Notes: a model not told the origin generated them from the sequence alone. A DNA stretch of 64,000 bases from Campylobacter porcelli (GCF_002139855.1 NZ_CP018789.1:1302001-1366000), one strand, 5' to 3'; counted from the first letter of the stretch, positions 28,568-37,789 are shown. A program made the numbers and translations.

Positions 28568-29385
28568 GGAAATCTCCTAAATGTTACAGGGAAGTGGTCA
28601 CTTGCTATGTGAGTTCTAAATCCACTAAAGAATGTGCTAGCTGATATTGGTGGTAATGGAGCTGGAAACACTGCACGATTGGAGTTACCTACTACAGCGT
28701 AATCTAGAGTTCTTCTAGCACTTATTTGAGTGATGGCGTTATTTGTAATTATTCTAGTTCTAAGTCTTAACTCAAGCTCAAATGAGCTAAGTAGCTCTCC
28801 TGGCTCTCTATTAAAATCTCCCATTATAATCCAGTTAGTGCTAGCTAGAGTTGGGGATCTTTGAAAGAATAGATCTATATTATGAACTATAGCTGAAGCA
28901 TCAGCTCCACCATTTGCTAAAGCGTGAATGCTAAAGAAAGCATCATTATTTATCCTAATGCCAATCATAGGTCTTGAGACTGTAGTTGGAGGTGGAAGTA
29001 AGAATACTTCATCAGCCTGTCTTCTACTAGCTAGAGCTAAATTTACTCTATTACCACCCTCATCAGTCCTAGCAAAATATACAAATATTAGATCTGGTCT
29101 AAGCCTAGAGCCTATATTCCACACATGCTCAGTTACTACTACACTAGTGCCAAATGCTCTAAACTCCCTTCCAGTTGGCTCAGCTGTGGCTGGGAGAGTG
29201 CCAGCTTCTTGAATAGCTAAGACATCAATGGAGTTTTGACCAGAGAACATTTGAGTTACGCTAATGCTCCATTTAGCCTCACTACTAGCACTTGAGCCTT
29301 GCATATTCCAAGTAGCTGTTTTAAAGTCATCTATATTAGCAAATAGGCTTATAAAGCTAAATAATAAGATTAATATATTTTTCAT
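28564..29385 (-). CDS. cdtB: Cytolethal distending toxin nuclease subunit B, copy A
   Basis: 273 residues with signal peptide (1-16). DNase I/exonuclease-endonuclease-phosphatase fold with all expected catalytic residues: Glu60 (LAIQEAG), His154 (FFSIHALANGG), Asp190 and Asn192 (IMGDFNREP), Asp263 and His264 (SDHFPV). It enters the host nucleus and causes DNA damage and G2 arrest. Starts inside the cdtA stop (ATGA) and likewise couples to cdtC. Identical translation at copies B and C. Confidence 0.95.
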   Translation of the reverse strand: MKNILILLFSFISLFANIDDFKTATWNMQGSSASSEAKWSISVTQMFSGQNSIDVLAIQEAGTLPATAEPTGREFRAFGTSVVVTEHVWNIGSRLRPDLIFVYFARTDEGGNRVNLALASRRQADEVFLLPPPTTVSRPMIGIRINNDAFFSIHALANGGADASAIVHNIDLFFQRSPTLASTNWIIMGDFNREPGELLSSFELELRLRTRIITNNAITQISARRTLDYAVVGNSNRAVFPAPLPPISASTFFSGFRTHIASDHFPVTFRRFP

Positions 29386-30062
29386 TGTTGGTATCCTAAT
29401 AGTACTTCAGTTGGTAAAGCTTTAGGGATAAATACCCATTGTTGATTAAAATTTGGCTTAAAATTACAATCTCTCATAGCAAGACTATAGTAGCTACCAG
29501 TTTGGACTAGCGAGCCAAGATCTGTTGTTATACATTTATTTGAAGCTGTGGATTTAAGCTGAATGGCTCCATTATCCATAGCAAAGAGCTGCCATTGCTG
29601 GGATTTATTATTTGGGTCGCATCTGCGGTGAGTTATACCACTGCCTTCATCGTGAATGCATGTATTTGTAAGGAAATTTGATATTAAAGCTATATCATTA
29701 CCTAGATTTATAACTTGCCAAAATCTAGCCGCTCCAAAATCCTTTGAGTTATCTAAGGTGTAGCCCCATAGCCAATTTCCCTCAGCTAAAGCCCAAATGG
29801 TTATAGATGAGCCGCCCATTGGGTTTATTATAGTTAGTGCAGCTGATTTAGAACCAAGGCTTGGAGATGCGGATAGATTTAATAGCGGGGCACCATTTGG
29901 AGTGCTTAAGTTACTATCTACATCAGCTCTATTAGATACTAAAGATTTCATAGGGTTTGTAGTTAAATTATCATCTATTACAGGTGGTGCGTATGGGGAT
30001 TTACCAGAACCACAAGATATAAAAAATAGAGATATTATAAGTGGAAATATCACTCTTTTCAT
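29382..30062 (-). CDS. cdtA: Cytolethal distending toxin subunit A, copy A
   Basis: 226 residues. Lipoprotein signal with lipobox FISC (Cys17), a proline-rich linker, and a ricin-B lectin domain (about 85-215) holding two QxW-like motifs (QQWQLF 155-160, QQWVF 207-211). Cell-binding subunit. AGGAATTAG precedes the ATG. In this copy the upstream region after 30150 is unique DNA that also serves the divergent fdtA gene, so promoter context differs from copies B and C. Confidence 0.9.
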   Translation of the reverse strand: MKRVIFPLIISLFFISCGSGKSPYAPPVIDDNLTTNPMKSLVSNRADVDSNLSTPNGAPLLNLSASPSLGSKSAALTIINPMGGSSITIWALAEGNWLWGYTLDNSKDFGAARFWQVINLGNDIALISNFLTNTCIHDEGSGITHRRCDPNNKSQQWQLFAMDNGAIQLKSTASNKCITTDLGSLVQTGSYYSLAMRDCNFKPNFNQQWVFIPKALPTEVLLGYQQ

Positions 30063-30219
30063 CTAATTCCTTTTAATAAGTAGTTTAGTGGATTAATATT
30101 GATAATTAATCTTAATTATCTTAGCATAATTTTACTTAATGGGGTATTAAATATTTTATAAATAGATTAATATTTATATGTTTTATATTAAATTTAAGTA
30201 AATATTTTTTAATATTTGC

Positions 30220-30225
30220 TATAAT
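30220..30225 (+). promoter_or_regulatory. -10 element for the fdtA-fdtB cassette
   Basis: GCTATAATACT 31-57 bp before the candidate starts of the first fdtA-like gene. It lies just outside repeat A. Confidence 0.5.
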
Positions 30226-30276
30226 ACTCTAGAAATTTTATTTTTCTAAAGATATATGATAAATATAGGCAACCGT

Positions 30277-30696
30277 ATGCATAAATTAATTAATTTTAAA
30301 TATTTTGATGATAAGAGTTCTACTTTAGTGGCTTTAGAAAATCAAGCTAACTCTCCATTTGATATTAAAAGGGCATTTTATATTTTTAATGTTCCAAGCG
30401 GCACGATAAGAGGCAATCACGCAAATAAAAATTCTAAATTTCTATTTATAGCTTTAAGCGGGAGTTGTAAAATTATGCTAGATAACTCTTTTACACAAAC
30501 AGAATTTACGCTTAAAGATCCCAAACAAGGCTTATATCTAGATAAGATGATATGGAAAAAAATGTATGATTTTTCACCAGATTGCGTGTTGCTTGTTTTA
30601 AGCGATTGCTATTATGATAAAAATGAATATATTGATAATTATGATGAATATTGCAAAATTATGTATGGGGGGGGGATTATAAAAATGCCCTTTTAG
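30277..30696 (+). CDS. FdtA/WxcM-like sugar 3,4-ketoisomerase paralogue with altered active site
   Basis: 139 residues from ATG 30277; an in-frame ATG at 30256 adds seven. I prefer 30277 because it aligns residue for residue with the next gene. Cupin-fold sugar ketoisomerase, but the HxH pair of active FdtA/QdtA enzymes (His48, His50 in the neighbour) is here His48-Ala-Asn50 (RGNHANKNS), so activity is doubtful. A G9 tract encodes the last glycines. It may be a degenerate duplicate or a protein with another substrate. Confidence 0.75.
   Translation: MHKLINFKYFDDKSSTLVALENQANSPFDIKRAFYIFNVPSGTIRGNHANKNSKFLFIALSGSCKIMLDNSFTQTEFTLKDPKQGLYLDKMIWKKMYDFSPDCVLLVLSDCYYDKNEYIDNYDEYCKIMYGGGIIKMPF
30667..30675 (+). 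repeat. G9 tract at the 3' end of the first fdtA-like gene
   Basis: Nine G. As seen the protein ends GGGIIKMPF and stops at 30696. With ten G it would end with a different tail and a TAA forming TAATG with the next gene's ATG (30704). With eight G it stops a few codons after the tract. Confidence 0.85.
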
Positions 30697-30703
30697 CGGC
30701 ATA

Positions 30704-31096
30704 ATGAACTATAAAATCTTAAATTTTAATGTAATAGGCGATGAGCGTGGTAAATTAGTAAGCTTGGAGTCTTTTAAAAATATTCCATTTGATATTAAAA
30801 GAGTCTATTATATCTATGATACAAATGCTGAGCCTAGGGGCTTTCACGCTCATACTAGACTTGAGCAAGTTGTGGTGGCACTTGCTGGGAGTTGTGAATT
30901 TGAGCTAGATGATGGAAAGAATAAGGAGATAATTAAGCTAAATTCGCCTAATGTTGGTTTATACATCGGGGTAAATATATGGCGGATTATGCGTAATTTT
31001 TCTAATAATTGTAGGCTAATGGTTTTAGCTAGTGATTATTATAACGAGAGTGAGTATATAAGAGATTATAATGAGTTTTTAAAGGTGGTAAAGTGA
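30704..31096 (+). CDS. fdtA: dTDP-4-oxo-6-deoxy-glucose 3,4-ketoisomerase
   Basis: 130 residues, cupin fold with the intact active-site pair His48/His50 ([11 protein letters not shown]), and Tyr/Arg residues IKRVYYIYD. Converts the RmlB product dTDP-4-keto-6-deoxyglucose to the 3-keto isomer for transamination. FdtA (galacto) or QdtA (gluco) cannot be told apart by eye. Overlaps the aminotransferase gene by four bases. Substrate comes from rmlA/rmlB 6-9 kb away. Confidence 0.82.
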   Translation: MNYKILNFNVIGDERGKLVSLESFKNIPFDIKRVYYIYDTNAEPRGFHAHTRLEQVVVALAGSCEFELDDGKNKEIIKLNSPNVGLYIGVNIWRIMRNFSNNCRLMVLASDYYNESEYIRDYNEFLKVVK

Positions 31097-32181
31097 TTAA
31101 ATTTTTAGATTTAAAAGCAATAAATGCTAAATATAAAGATGAGATAAAAGCTAGAATTGATAAGGTACTAGATAGTGGTTGGTATTTGCTAGGTGAACAA
31201 AATAAGCAGTTTGAGAGCAATTTTGCTGCGTATTGTGGAGCGAAATATTGCGTAGGTTGCGCTAATGGCTTGGACGCTTTAAGACTGATTATCAAAGCTT
31301 ATGGATTTGGCAAAGGAGATGAGATTATAGCTCCGGCAAATACCTATATAGCCAGCATTTTAGCTATTACTGATAATGAATGCACTCCCGTGCTAGTAGA
31401 GCCAGATTTAAATACATATAACATAAATCCAGATTTAATAGAAGCCAAAATAACTGATAAAACTAAAGCTATTTTGGTCGTTCATCTATATGGACAGGCT
31501 GTTAAGATGGAAAAAATCTGGGCTTTAGCTAAAAAATATAATCTCAAAATCATCGAAGACTCAGCTCAAGCTCATGGTGCCTATTATAATGATAAAAGAG
31601 TTGGGAATTTAGGCGATGCTAGTGGATTTTCATTCTATCCTGGTAAGAATTTAGGCGCATTAGGCGATGGTGGTGCTGTGACTACAAATGATGAAGAGTT
31701 AGCGCAAAAAATTCGAGCCTTAGCTAACTATGGTTCGCATAAAAAGTATGAAAATATCTATCAAGGCTTAAATTCTAGGCTAGATGAGATCCAAGCGGCT
31801 GTTTTAGATGTAAAATTAAAATATTTAGATAATGATAATGCTAGACGCAAAGAGATAGCTCAATATTATTTAACAAATATTAAAAATTCATTAATTAAAT
31901 TGCCGCAAACTTACAGCGAAAATTCCCATGTGTGGCATGTTTTTGCTATTAGGGTTAAAGAGCGTGAAAGATTTAAACGATATTTAGATGATAATGATAT
32001 CCAAACCATAATCCACTACCCAATCCCGCCACACAAGCAAGAGTGTTATAAAGAGCTAAATCATCTTAGCTTTAAAATAACCGAGCAAATTCACAATGAT
32101 ATTATTAGCATTCCGATTTCACCTGTGATGAGTGATGATGAAATGAGAAAAGTAGTAGAGATAATAAATAGCCATAAATGA
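31093..32181 (+). CDS. fdtB: DegT/DnrJ/EryC1 aminotransferase (FdtB/QdtB type)
   Basis: 362 residues. PLP aminotransferase fold with [15 protein letters not shown] near the N-terminus, [11 protein letters not shown], and the lysine motif [19 protein letters not shown]. Makes dTDP-3-amino-3,6-dideoxyhexose (Fuc3N or Qui3N) from the FdtA product. Flanked by four-base overlaps with fdtA and the glycosyltransferase. No N-acetyltransferase (FdtC) is in this cassette. Confidence 0.87.
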   Translation: MIKFLDLKAINAKYKDEIKARIDKVLDSGWYLLGEQNKQFESNFAAYCGAKYCVGCANGLDALRLIIKAYGFGKGDEIIAPANTYIASILAITDNECTPVLVEPDLNTYNINPDLIEAKITDKTKAILVVHLYGQAVKMEKIWALAKKYNLKIIEDSAQAHGAYYNDKRVGNLGDASGFSFYPGKNLGALGDGGAVTTNDEELAQKIRALANYGSHKKYENIYQGLNSRLDEIQAAVLDVKLKYLDNDNARRKEIAQYYLTNIKNSLIKLPQTYSENSHVWHVFAIRVKERERFKRYLDDNDIQTIIHYPIPPHKQECYKELNHLSFKITEQIHNDIISIPISPVMSDDEMRKVVEIINSHK

Positions 32182-33005
32182 AGCCATTAGTATCTGTTTT
32201 AATGCCTGCTTATAATCATGAGAGATATATTGCACAAAGCATAGAATCTATAATTAATCAAACATATAAAAACATAGAATTTATAATTATTAATGATGGA
32301 TCTAAAGATAATACTTGGGAAGTAATTAAAAGCTTAGAAAAGAAGTGTATAGGTAGATTTGTAGAAGTTAAACTTGCAACACAAATAAATCGAGGTATAT
32401 ATGACACGCTTAATAAACTTGTAAGTTTATCAAGCGGAAAGTATATATATTTCATTGCCTCTGATGATATAGCTAAGCCAAATTCTATAGAAATATTATG
32501 TACTAAATTAGAAAGCGATTATAATTTAGTGGTAGCCGTAGGAGATAGTGAGATAATTGATGATAATTCAAATCAAATAGCATGGGATATTGCTCAAAAT
32601 CCAGTTGATCTAGACAAGGGATATGTAACATTTTGGCAATATTTCGTAGCTAAACATCCAAGACTAAGAGCAATAGATAAAAATTTAGATTTTTTTGGTG
32701 CTTATAGAACATTATTAAAAGGAAATTATATCCCTAATGGGGCTCTAATAAGAAGTGACGCACTTAAAAATATTGATCGGTTTACAAATAAAGCTCCATT
32801 AGAGGATTGGTATATGCATTTACAGCTTTCTAAGATGGGTAAATATAAATTTATAGACGAGGTGTTATTTTCTTATCGTTGGCATTCATATAATACAATA
32901 AAGAATAAAAAATTAAATAGAATTAAAGTTATAAAGACAAAAAGATATGAGTTTTACCAAAGAATTAAATTTATAATAAAAAACTATATATTTTTAAAAA
33001 AATAG
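32178..33005 (+). CDS. Family 2 glycosyltransferase
   Basis: 275 residues. GT-A fold: [35 protein letters not shown] and [10 protein letters not shown] (DxD-like). Ends with a basic, poorly conserved tail. Likely transfers the amino-dideoxyhexose made by fdtA/fdtB. Last gene of the cassette; 31 bp later the toxin repeat B begins with a fliY fragment. Confidence 0.85.
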   Translation: MKPLVSVLMPAYNHERYIAQSIESIINQTYKNIEFIIINDGSKDNTWEVIKSLEKKCIGRFVEVKLATQINRGIYDTLNKLVSLSSGKYIYFIASDDIAKPNSIEILCTKLESDYNLVVAVGDSEIIDDNSNQIAWDIAQNPVDLDKGYVTFWQYFVAKHPRLRAIDKNLDFFGAYRTLLKGNYIPNGALIRSDALKNIDRFTNKAPLEDWYMHLQLSKMGKYKFIDEVLFSYRWHSYNTIKNKKLNRIKVIKTKRYEFYQRIKFIIKNYIFLKK

Positions 33006-33036
33006 ATTATGTTTAATATTTTTAAATTATAAAAAT

Positions 33037-33245
33037 TTGGCTCTAAAAAAATGCTATTAAAAGATGTATTATCTATGGATATTGGCTCGGTTATTGAACT
33101 AAATCAACTAGCCAATGATCCGTTAGAAGTCTTAATAGGAGATAAACCAGTCGCACTTGGTGAAGTGGTTATCGTAGATGGAAATTTCGGCGTGCAAATC
33201 ACTGAAATCGGCACCAAAAAAGAGCGTCTAGAGCAACTTAAATAA
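33037..33245 (+). pseudogene. fliY 3' fragment
   Basis: Encodes the last part of the FliN/SpoA domain of FliY (MLLKDVLSMDIGSVIELNQL to the final QLK), identical to the end of the complete fliY at 61026-61862. No start signal of its own at the junction. A passenger of the duplication, probably not expressed. Confidence 0.9.
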
Positions 33246-33366
33246 CCATTATTTAAATTTTAATTTATAATAACAAATTTACACTACCTATAGAGTATTA
33301 ATTTTTATTATTATGATAAATTAATATGGCATAGAGTTAAGAGAAATAATTATAAATAAACTAAAT

Positions 33367-33390
33367 AAAAAGTGGAGATTGCCACTTTTT
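33367..33390. terminator. Bidirectional terminator, copy B
   Basis: Same 9-bp stem hairpin as in copy A, here between the fliY fragment and cdtC. Confidence 0.8.
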
Positions 33391-33542
33391 ATTAAAAATA
33401 TAAGATGAGTAGATAAAATTTAAACTAAATAAACTAACTAAATAAATAAAAATAAACTAAACTGAAAAATATAAACCAACTAAGCCAGATAATAACAGTC
33501 AAATAACAACATCTGCTTTTATAGATTTGATCAGTATCAAAT

Positions 33543-34280
33543 CTAATCAAGCGGTTGTAAAATAGCAGCCTCTCTAATCTCAGGCATTATAGCCCAAAGC
33601 TTTGGCAAATCTACACCAAATCCCTCTCTTAATTCACATTTTAATATTCCCACTCTTTGCCATGGCTCTAAATTAGGATTAAAAAATGTGCTTATACACT
33701 CCTTACCACCTAAGACTAAAGATCTTATCTCCACAGCATCACTTAAAAGTGGTATTAACTGAAATACGGTCTCAAATTTCTTTTTATTTAAATCTGCAAA
33801 GCAGTTTTTTAGCATAAAAAATCCACTCTCATCAATTCCTAAGCACTCATTTATATCATTAGCTGATACAAACTGAATATACTCAAGGCTTAAATGTGCA
33901 AAGCTATCAACCCTTTTAATATCACTAATTACACTTGGTTCAAATGCTTTAACCTCTCTTAGGTTATAATTAAAGGTCTCATCTGATTTACCTAAATTTA
34001 CCACCAAAGGCATACCTGTATCAAGGGATCTTAGGCTTAAAGGCAAAGTAAATGGATCAAAGCCATCTTGATTATTTGATGAGCTAGTTAAGATTGGTGT
34101 TTTTATTTTATCATTTAATAATGGAGCTCTATCTGGGGCTCTTTTTTCATCTGGGGCTTTGCTTATATCTCCAGCAAAGCCTTGTGAGCCATCAAGCTTT
34201 AAAAATGTCTTATTTGGCGTTGAGGCACAACTAACGATAAATATAGATATTAGAGTTATTAAAGATAGAGTTTTTATCAT
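33543..34280 (-). CDS. cdtC: Cytolethal distending toxin subunit C, copy B
   Basis: 245 residues, translation identical to the copies at 27830 and 59991. Second member of the direct repeat with copy A. Lipobox Cys18 and lectin fold intact, so nothing marks it as decayed. Its 3' neighbour is the fliY fragment on the opposite strand. Confidence 0.88.
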   Translation of the reverse strand: MIKTLSLITLISIFIVSCASTPNKTFLKLDGSQGFAGDISKAPDEKRAPDRAPLLNDKIKTPILTSSSNNQDGFDPFTLPLSLRSLDTGMPLVVNLGKSDETFNYNLREVKAFEPSVISDIKRVDSFAHLSLEYIQFVSANDINECLGIDESGFFMLKNCFADLNKKKFETVFQLIPLLSDAVEIRSLVLGGKECISTFFNPNLEPWQRVGILKCELREGFGVDLPKLWAIMPEIREAAILQPLD

Positions 34281-35098
34281 GGAAATCTCCTAAATGTTAC
34301 AGGGAAGTGGTCACTTGCTATGTGAGTTCTAAATCCACTAAAGAATGTGCTAGCTGATATTGGTGGTAATGGAGCTGGAAACACTGCACGATTGGAGTTA
34401 CCTACTACAGCGTAATCTAGAGTTCTTCTAGCACTTATTTGAGTGATGGCGTTATTTGTAATTATTCTAGTTCTAAGTCTTAACTCAAGCTCAAATGAGC
34501 TAAGTAGCTCTCCTGGCTCTCTATTAAAATCTCCCATTATAATCCAGTTAGTGCTAGCTAGAGTTGGGGATCTTTGAAAGAATAGATCTATATTATGAAC
34601 TATAGCTGAAGCATCAGCTCCACCATTTGCTAAAGCGTGAATGCTAAAGAAAGCATCATTATTTATCCTAATGCCAATCATAGGTCTTGAGACTGTAGTT
34701 GGAGGTGGAAGTAAGAATACTTCATCAGCCTGTCTTCTACTAGCTAGAGCTAAATTTACTCTATTACCACCCTCATCAGTCCTAGCAAAATATACAAATA
34801 TTAGATCTGGTCTAAGCCTAGAGCCTATATTCCACACATGCTCAGTTACTACTACACTAGTGCCAAATGCTCTAAACTCCCTTCCAGTTGGCTCAGCTGT
34901 GGCTGGGAGAGTGCCAGCTTCTTGAATAGCTAAGACATCAATGGAGTTTTGACCAGAGAACATTTGAGTTACGCTAATGCTCCATTTAGCCTCACTACTA
35001 GCACTTGAGCCTTGCATATTCCAAGTAGCTGTTTTAAAGTCATCTATATTAGCAAATAGGCTTATAAAGCTAAATAATAAGATTAATATATTTTTCAT
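34277..35098 (-). CDS. cdtB: Cytolethal distending toxin nuclease subunit B, copy B
   Basis: 273 residues, identical to copies A and C, including the catalytic Glu60, His154, Asp190, Asn192, Asp263 and His264. Four-base overlaps with cdtA and cdtC preserved. Lack of any difference between copies argues for recent duplication or ongoing gene conversion. Confidence 0.95.
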   Translation of the reverse strand: MKNILILLFSFISLFANIDDFKTATWNMQGSSASSEAKWSISVTQMFSGQNSIDVLAIQEAGTLPATAEPTGREFRAFGTSVVVTEHVWNIGSRLRPDLIFVYFARTDEGGNRVNLALASRRQADEVFLLPPPTTVSRPMIGIRINNDAFFSIHALANGGADASAIVHNIDLFFQRSPTLASTNWIIMGDFNREPGELLSSFELELRLRTRIITNNAITQISARRTLDYAVVGNSNRAVFPAPLPPISASTFFSGFRTHIASDHFPVTFRRFP

Positions 35099-35775
35099 TG
35101 TTGGTATCCTAATAGTACTTCAGTTGGTAAAGCTTTAGGGATAAATACCCATTGTTGATTAAAATTTGGCTTAAAATTACAATCTCTCATAGCAAGACTA
35201 TAGTAGCTACCAGTTTGGACTAGCGAGCCAAGATCTGTTGTTATACATTTATTTGAAGCTGTGGATTTAAGCTGAATGGCTCCATTATCCATAGCAAAGA
35301 GCTGCCATTGCTGGGATTTATTATTTGGGTCGCATCTGCGGTGAGTTATACCACTGCCTTCATCGTGAATGCATGTATTTGTAAGGAAATTTGATATTAA
35401 AGCTATATCATTACCTAGATTTATAACTTGCCAAAATCTAGCCGCTCCAAAATCCTTTGAGTTATCTAAGGTGTAGCCCCATAGCCAATTTCCCTCAGCT
35501 AAAGCCCAAATGGTTATAGATGAGCCGCCCATTGGGTTTATTATAGTTAGTGCAGCTGATTTAGAACCAAGGCTTGGAGATGCGGATAGATTTAATAGCG
35601 GGGCACCATTTGGAGTGCTTAAGTTACTATCTACATCAGCTCTATTAGATACTAAAGATTTCATAGGGTTTGTAGTTAAATTATCATCTATTACAGGTGG
35701 TGCGTATGGGGATTTACCAGAACCACAAGATATAAAAAATAGAGATATTATAAGTGGAAATATCACTCTTTTCAT
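35095..35775 (-). CDS. cdtA: Cytolethal distending toxin subunit A, copy B
   Basis: 226 residues, identical to copies A and C. Here cdtA follows the glycosyltransferase gene at 35829 by 53 bp on the same strand, so this copy could be read from the rml operon as well as from its own upstream region. Confidence 0.9.
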   Translation of the reverse strand: MKRVIFPLIISLFFISCGSGKSPYAPPVIDDNLTTNPMKSLVSNRADVDSNLSTPNGAPLLNLSASPSLGSKSAALTIINPMGGSSITIWALAEGNWLWGYTLDNSKDFGAARFWQVINLGNDIALISNFLTNTCIHDEGSGITHRRCDPNNKSQQWQLFAMDNGAIQLKSTASNKCITTDLGSLVQTGSYYSLAMRDCNFKPNFNQQWVFIPKALPTEVLLGYQQ

Positions 35776-35828
35776 CTAATTCCTTTTAATAAGTAGTTTA
35801 GTGGATTAATATTGATAATTAATCTTAA

Positions 35829-36779
35829 TTATCTTAGCATAATTTTACTTAATGGGGTATTAATAATAAACTTAAAAAATAATTTAAATCTATACCAAAA
35901 TCCTTTTTTAACTAAATTATTACTTAATAAGCTAAAATAATAAGAAAAAGCATAATCTTTACATTCTAAATAATCCAAAAAAAAGTTAATTATATTTAAA
36001 TCTTCTATATTTATATTATCTTTATTTAACGATTTTAAACACATAGCTTTACCTGTATTTAAAAATGGCAATCCTCTATATTTATTTTTTTCTAATTTTA
36101 ATATATTATTATTACTAGTATTATCAAGGTGGATGCGGTATTGAACTAATGGTTCATTTAATGTAATTCTTTTTCCGTATATTTCATTAATAACTGCCAA
36201 GTAATAGTCGTGAAATTCTATATTAGCACTAAAAGGTAAAGCAATATTTTTTAAATTCTTATTCATTAAAATTGTATTTCCCATTACTCCACATGGTCCT
36301 AAAATTTGCCCTAAATCTTTGCTATGAGAAAGACTATAACCCTTTTTTTTTAAAAATGATTTACAAATTTGATTTTCATCTGAGTCAATTATTTCTAAAT
36401 CGCTATGAACCATAATAGCCAAATTTGGATTATCTTTTTCTATCTCCATCATAGCTTTTAATTCTTTTTCTAATTTATTTGGCTTCCAAATATCATCTTG
36501 GTCGCTAATGGCTATATAATCATAATCCACTTCACTCAATAAAAGCTCAAAATTTTTTACAAAACCTAAATTTTGTTTATTTTTATTTATAATAAACTTA
36601 TGGCTGTATTTCTGTTTATATTTACTTATAATATCCATAGTATTATCACTAGAACAATCATCTCTAATATAAATTACAATATTAGAATAAGTTTGAGCCA
36701 ATATAGAATCTAGTTGTTTAGATATATATTTTTGACCATTATAGGTTGCCATTATAACAGCAATAGTTGGCGTATGCAT
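35829..36779 (-). CDS. Family 2 glycosyltransferase (rhamnosyltransferase-like), copy B
   Basis: 316 residues. GT-A fold: TIAVIMATYNGQKYISKQLD, IYIRDDCSSDNTMDI, and the ISDQDDIWKPNKLE motif common in rhamnosyltransferases. Start overlaps the rmlB stop. The last ten codons (NTPLSKIMLR) are encoded by DNA that also occurs upstream of cdtA in copy A, where no glycosyltransferase exists, so this 3' end is a junction and the protein may be slightly chimeric. Identical copy at 57492. Confidence 0.88.
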   Translation of the reverse strand: MHTPTIAVIMATYNGQKYISKQLDSILAQTYSNIVIYIRDDCSSDNTMDIISKYKQKYSHKFIINKNKQNLGFVKNFELLLSEVDYDYIAISDQDDIWKPNKLEKELKAMMEIEKDNPNLAIMVHSDLEIIDSDENQICKSFLKKKGYSLSHSKDLGQILGPCGVMGNTILMNKNLKNIALPFSANIEFHDYYLAVINEIYGKRITLNEPLVQYRIHLDNTSNNNILKLEKNKYRGLPFLNTGKAMCLKSLNKDNINIEDLNIINFFLDYLECKDYAFSYYFSLLSNNLVKKGFWYRFKLFFKFIINTPLSKIMLR

Positions 36780-37789
36780 TATAAGCTATACCTTTTTAAA
36801 TACCAGTCTATAGTCTTTATAATTCCACTATCAAAATTCTCATCAGCCTTCCAGCCAAGCTTAGTTTCTATTTTAGTAGCATCAATTGCATATCGTCTAT
36901 CATGTCCTGCGCGGTCTAAGACAAAAGTGATTTGATTTTTATAGCTAGTGGGTTTTGGTAATCTCTTATCCAATATTTCACAAATTGTGTTAGCTATCTC
37001 TAAATTTGTTCTTTCATTTCGGCCGCCAATATTATAAGTATTGCCTCTTACTCCATTATGATAAACTAAATCTATGCCTTTGCAGTGATCTAGTACATAT
37101 AGCCAATCGCGAATATTTTTACCATCGCCATATATGGGAATATTTTTTCCTTGCAAGGCATTGCGAATTATAGTAGGAATTAACTTTTCATCGTGTTGTT
37201 TTGGGCCATAGTTATTTGAGCAATTTGTAATAACTGCATTTAACCCATAAGTCTCCACATAAGCTCTAATAATCATATCAGAACTTGCCTTGCTTGCCGA
37301 GTATGGCGAATTTGGTGCGTATGGAGTTGTTTCGGTAAATAATCCTATATCTCCTAGTGTTCCATATACTTCATCTGTGCTAATATGATGAAATCTACAA
37401 CCATCATATTTATTTTTATAATTAAATGGGCTATCCATCCAATATTTATATGCCACATCAACTAAAGTAAAGGTACCATTAACATTGGTATGAATAAATA
37501 CGCCCGGATTTTTAATCGAATTATCCACATGAGATTCTGCTGCAAAGTGTATAACCCCTTTAATATCATACTCTTTAAATATAAACTCCACTAATTCTCT
37601 ATTGCAAATATCGCCTTTAATAAATTTAAATCTATGATTATTAAAACATTTATTAAGATTATTTAGATTTCCAGCGTATGTTAATAAATCAAGATTGATT
37701 AATATGTAATTTTCATATTTATTTAAAAAATATTCTACAAAATTTGAACCTATAAAACCAGCTGTGCCAGTAAGTAGTATTGATTTCAT
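36779..37789 (-). CDS. rmlB: dTDP-glucose 4,6-dehydratase
   Basis: 336 residues. Extended SDR: TGTAGFIGSNFVEYFL, FAAESHVDNSI, STDEVYGTLGD, and the YSASKASSD Tyr/Lys motif. Makes dTDP-4-keto-6-deoxyglucose for both rhamnose (RmlC/D) and the FdtA/FdtB branch. Its last 184 bp are inside the large inverted repeat and are duplicated at 57309-57492. Operon order is rmlA-rmlC-rmlD-rmlB-glycosyltransferase. Confidence 0.95.
   Translation of the reverse strand: MKSILLTGTAGFIGSNFVEYFLNKYENYILINLDLLTYAGNLNNLNKCFNNHRFKFIKGDICNRELVEFIFKEYDIKGVIHFAAESHVDNSIKNPGVFIHTNVNGTFTLVDVAYKYWMDSPFNYKNKYDGCRFHHISTDEVYGTLGDIGLFTETTPYAPNSPYSASKASSDMIIRAYVETYGLNAVITNCSNNYGPKQHDEKLIPTIIRNALQGKNIPIYGDGKNIRDWLYVLDHCKGIDLVYHNGVRGNTYNIGGRNERTNLEIANTICEILDKRLPKPTSYKNQITFVLDRAGHDRRYAIDATKIETKLGWKADENFDSGIIKTIDWYLKRYSL

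Larger units (their letters stand above)
27519..30150. repeat. CDT repeat unit, copy A (2632 bp)
   Basis: Same sequence, by eye, as 33232-35863 (direct) and as 58408-61039 (inverted). Ends at AGCAACTTAAATAACC on the left and GGGGTATTAA on the right. No terminal inverted repeats, no target duplication and no transposase gene, so it is not a recognisable IS or transposon. Confidence 0.9.
33037..36962. repeat. Large inverted repeat, copy B (3926 bp)
   Basis: Matches 57309-61234 on the opposite strand. It contains a fliY 3' fragment, the cdtCBA operon, a glycosyltransferase gene and the last 184 bp of rmlB. Left junction: TTGGCTCT within fliY; right junction: GGTTTTGGTAAT within rmlB. Identity judged from junctions and from identical translations of all four genes and their shadow frames. 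Confidence 0.9.

Noticed and set aside
28928..29212. 94-residue frame opposite cdtB, repeated in all three copies
   Set aside because: Its conservation simply follows cdtB identity; no start signal and implausible composition.
27519..30150. CDT repeat as an insertion sequence or composite transposon
   Set aside because: No transposase, no terminal inverted repeats and no target duplications at the copy A, B or C edges; homologous recombination or block duplication explains the copies better.
33051..33245. Independent short FliN-like gene
   Set aside because: It is exactly the 3' end of fliY cut at the repeat border, with no ribosome site at the ATG; annotated as a fragment.
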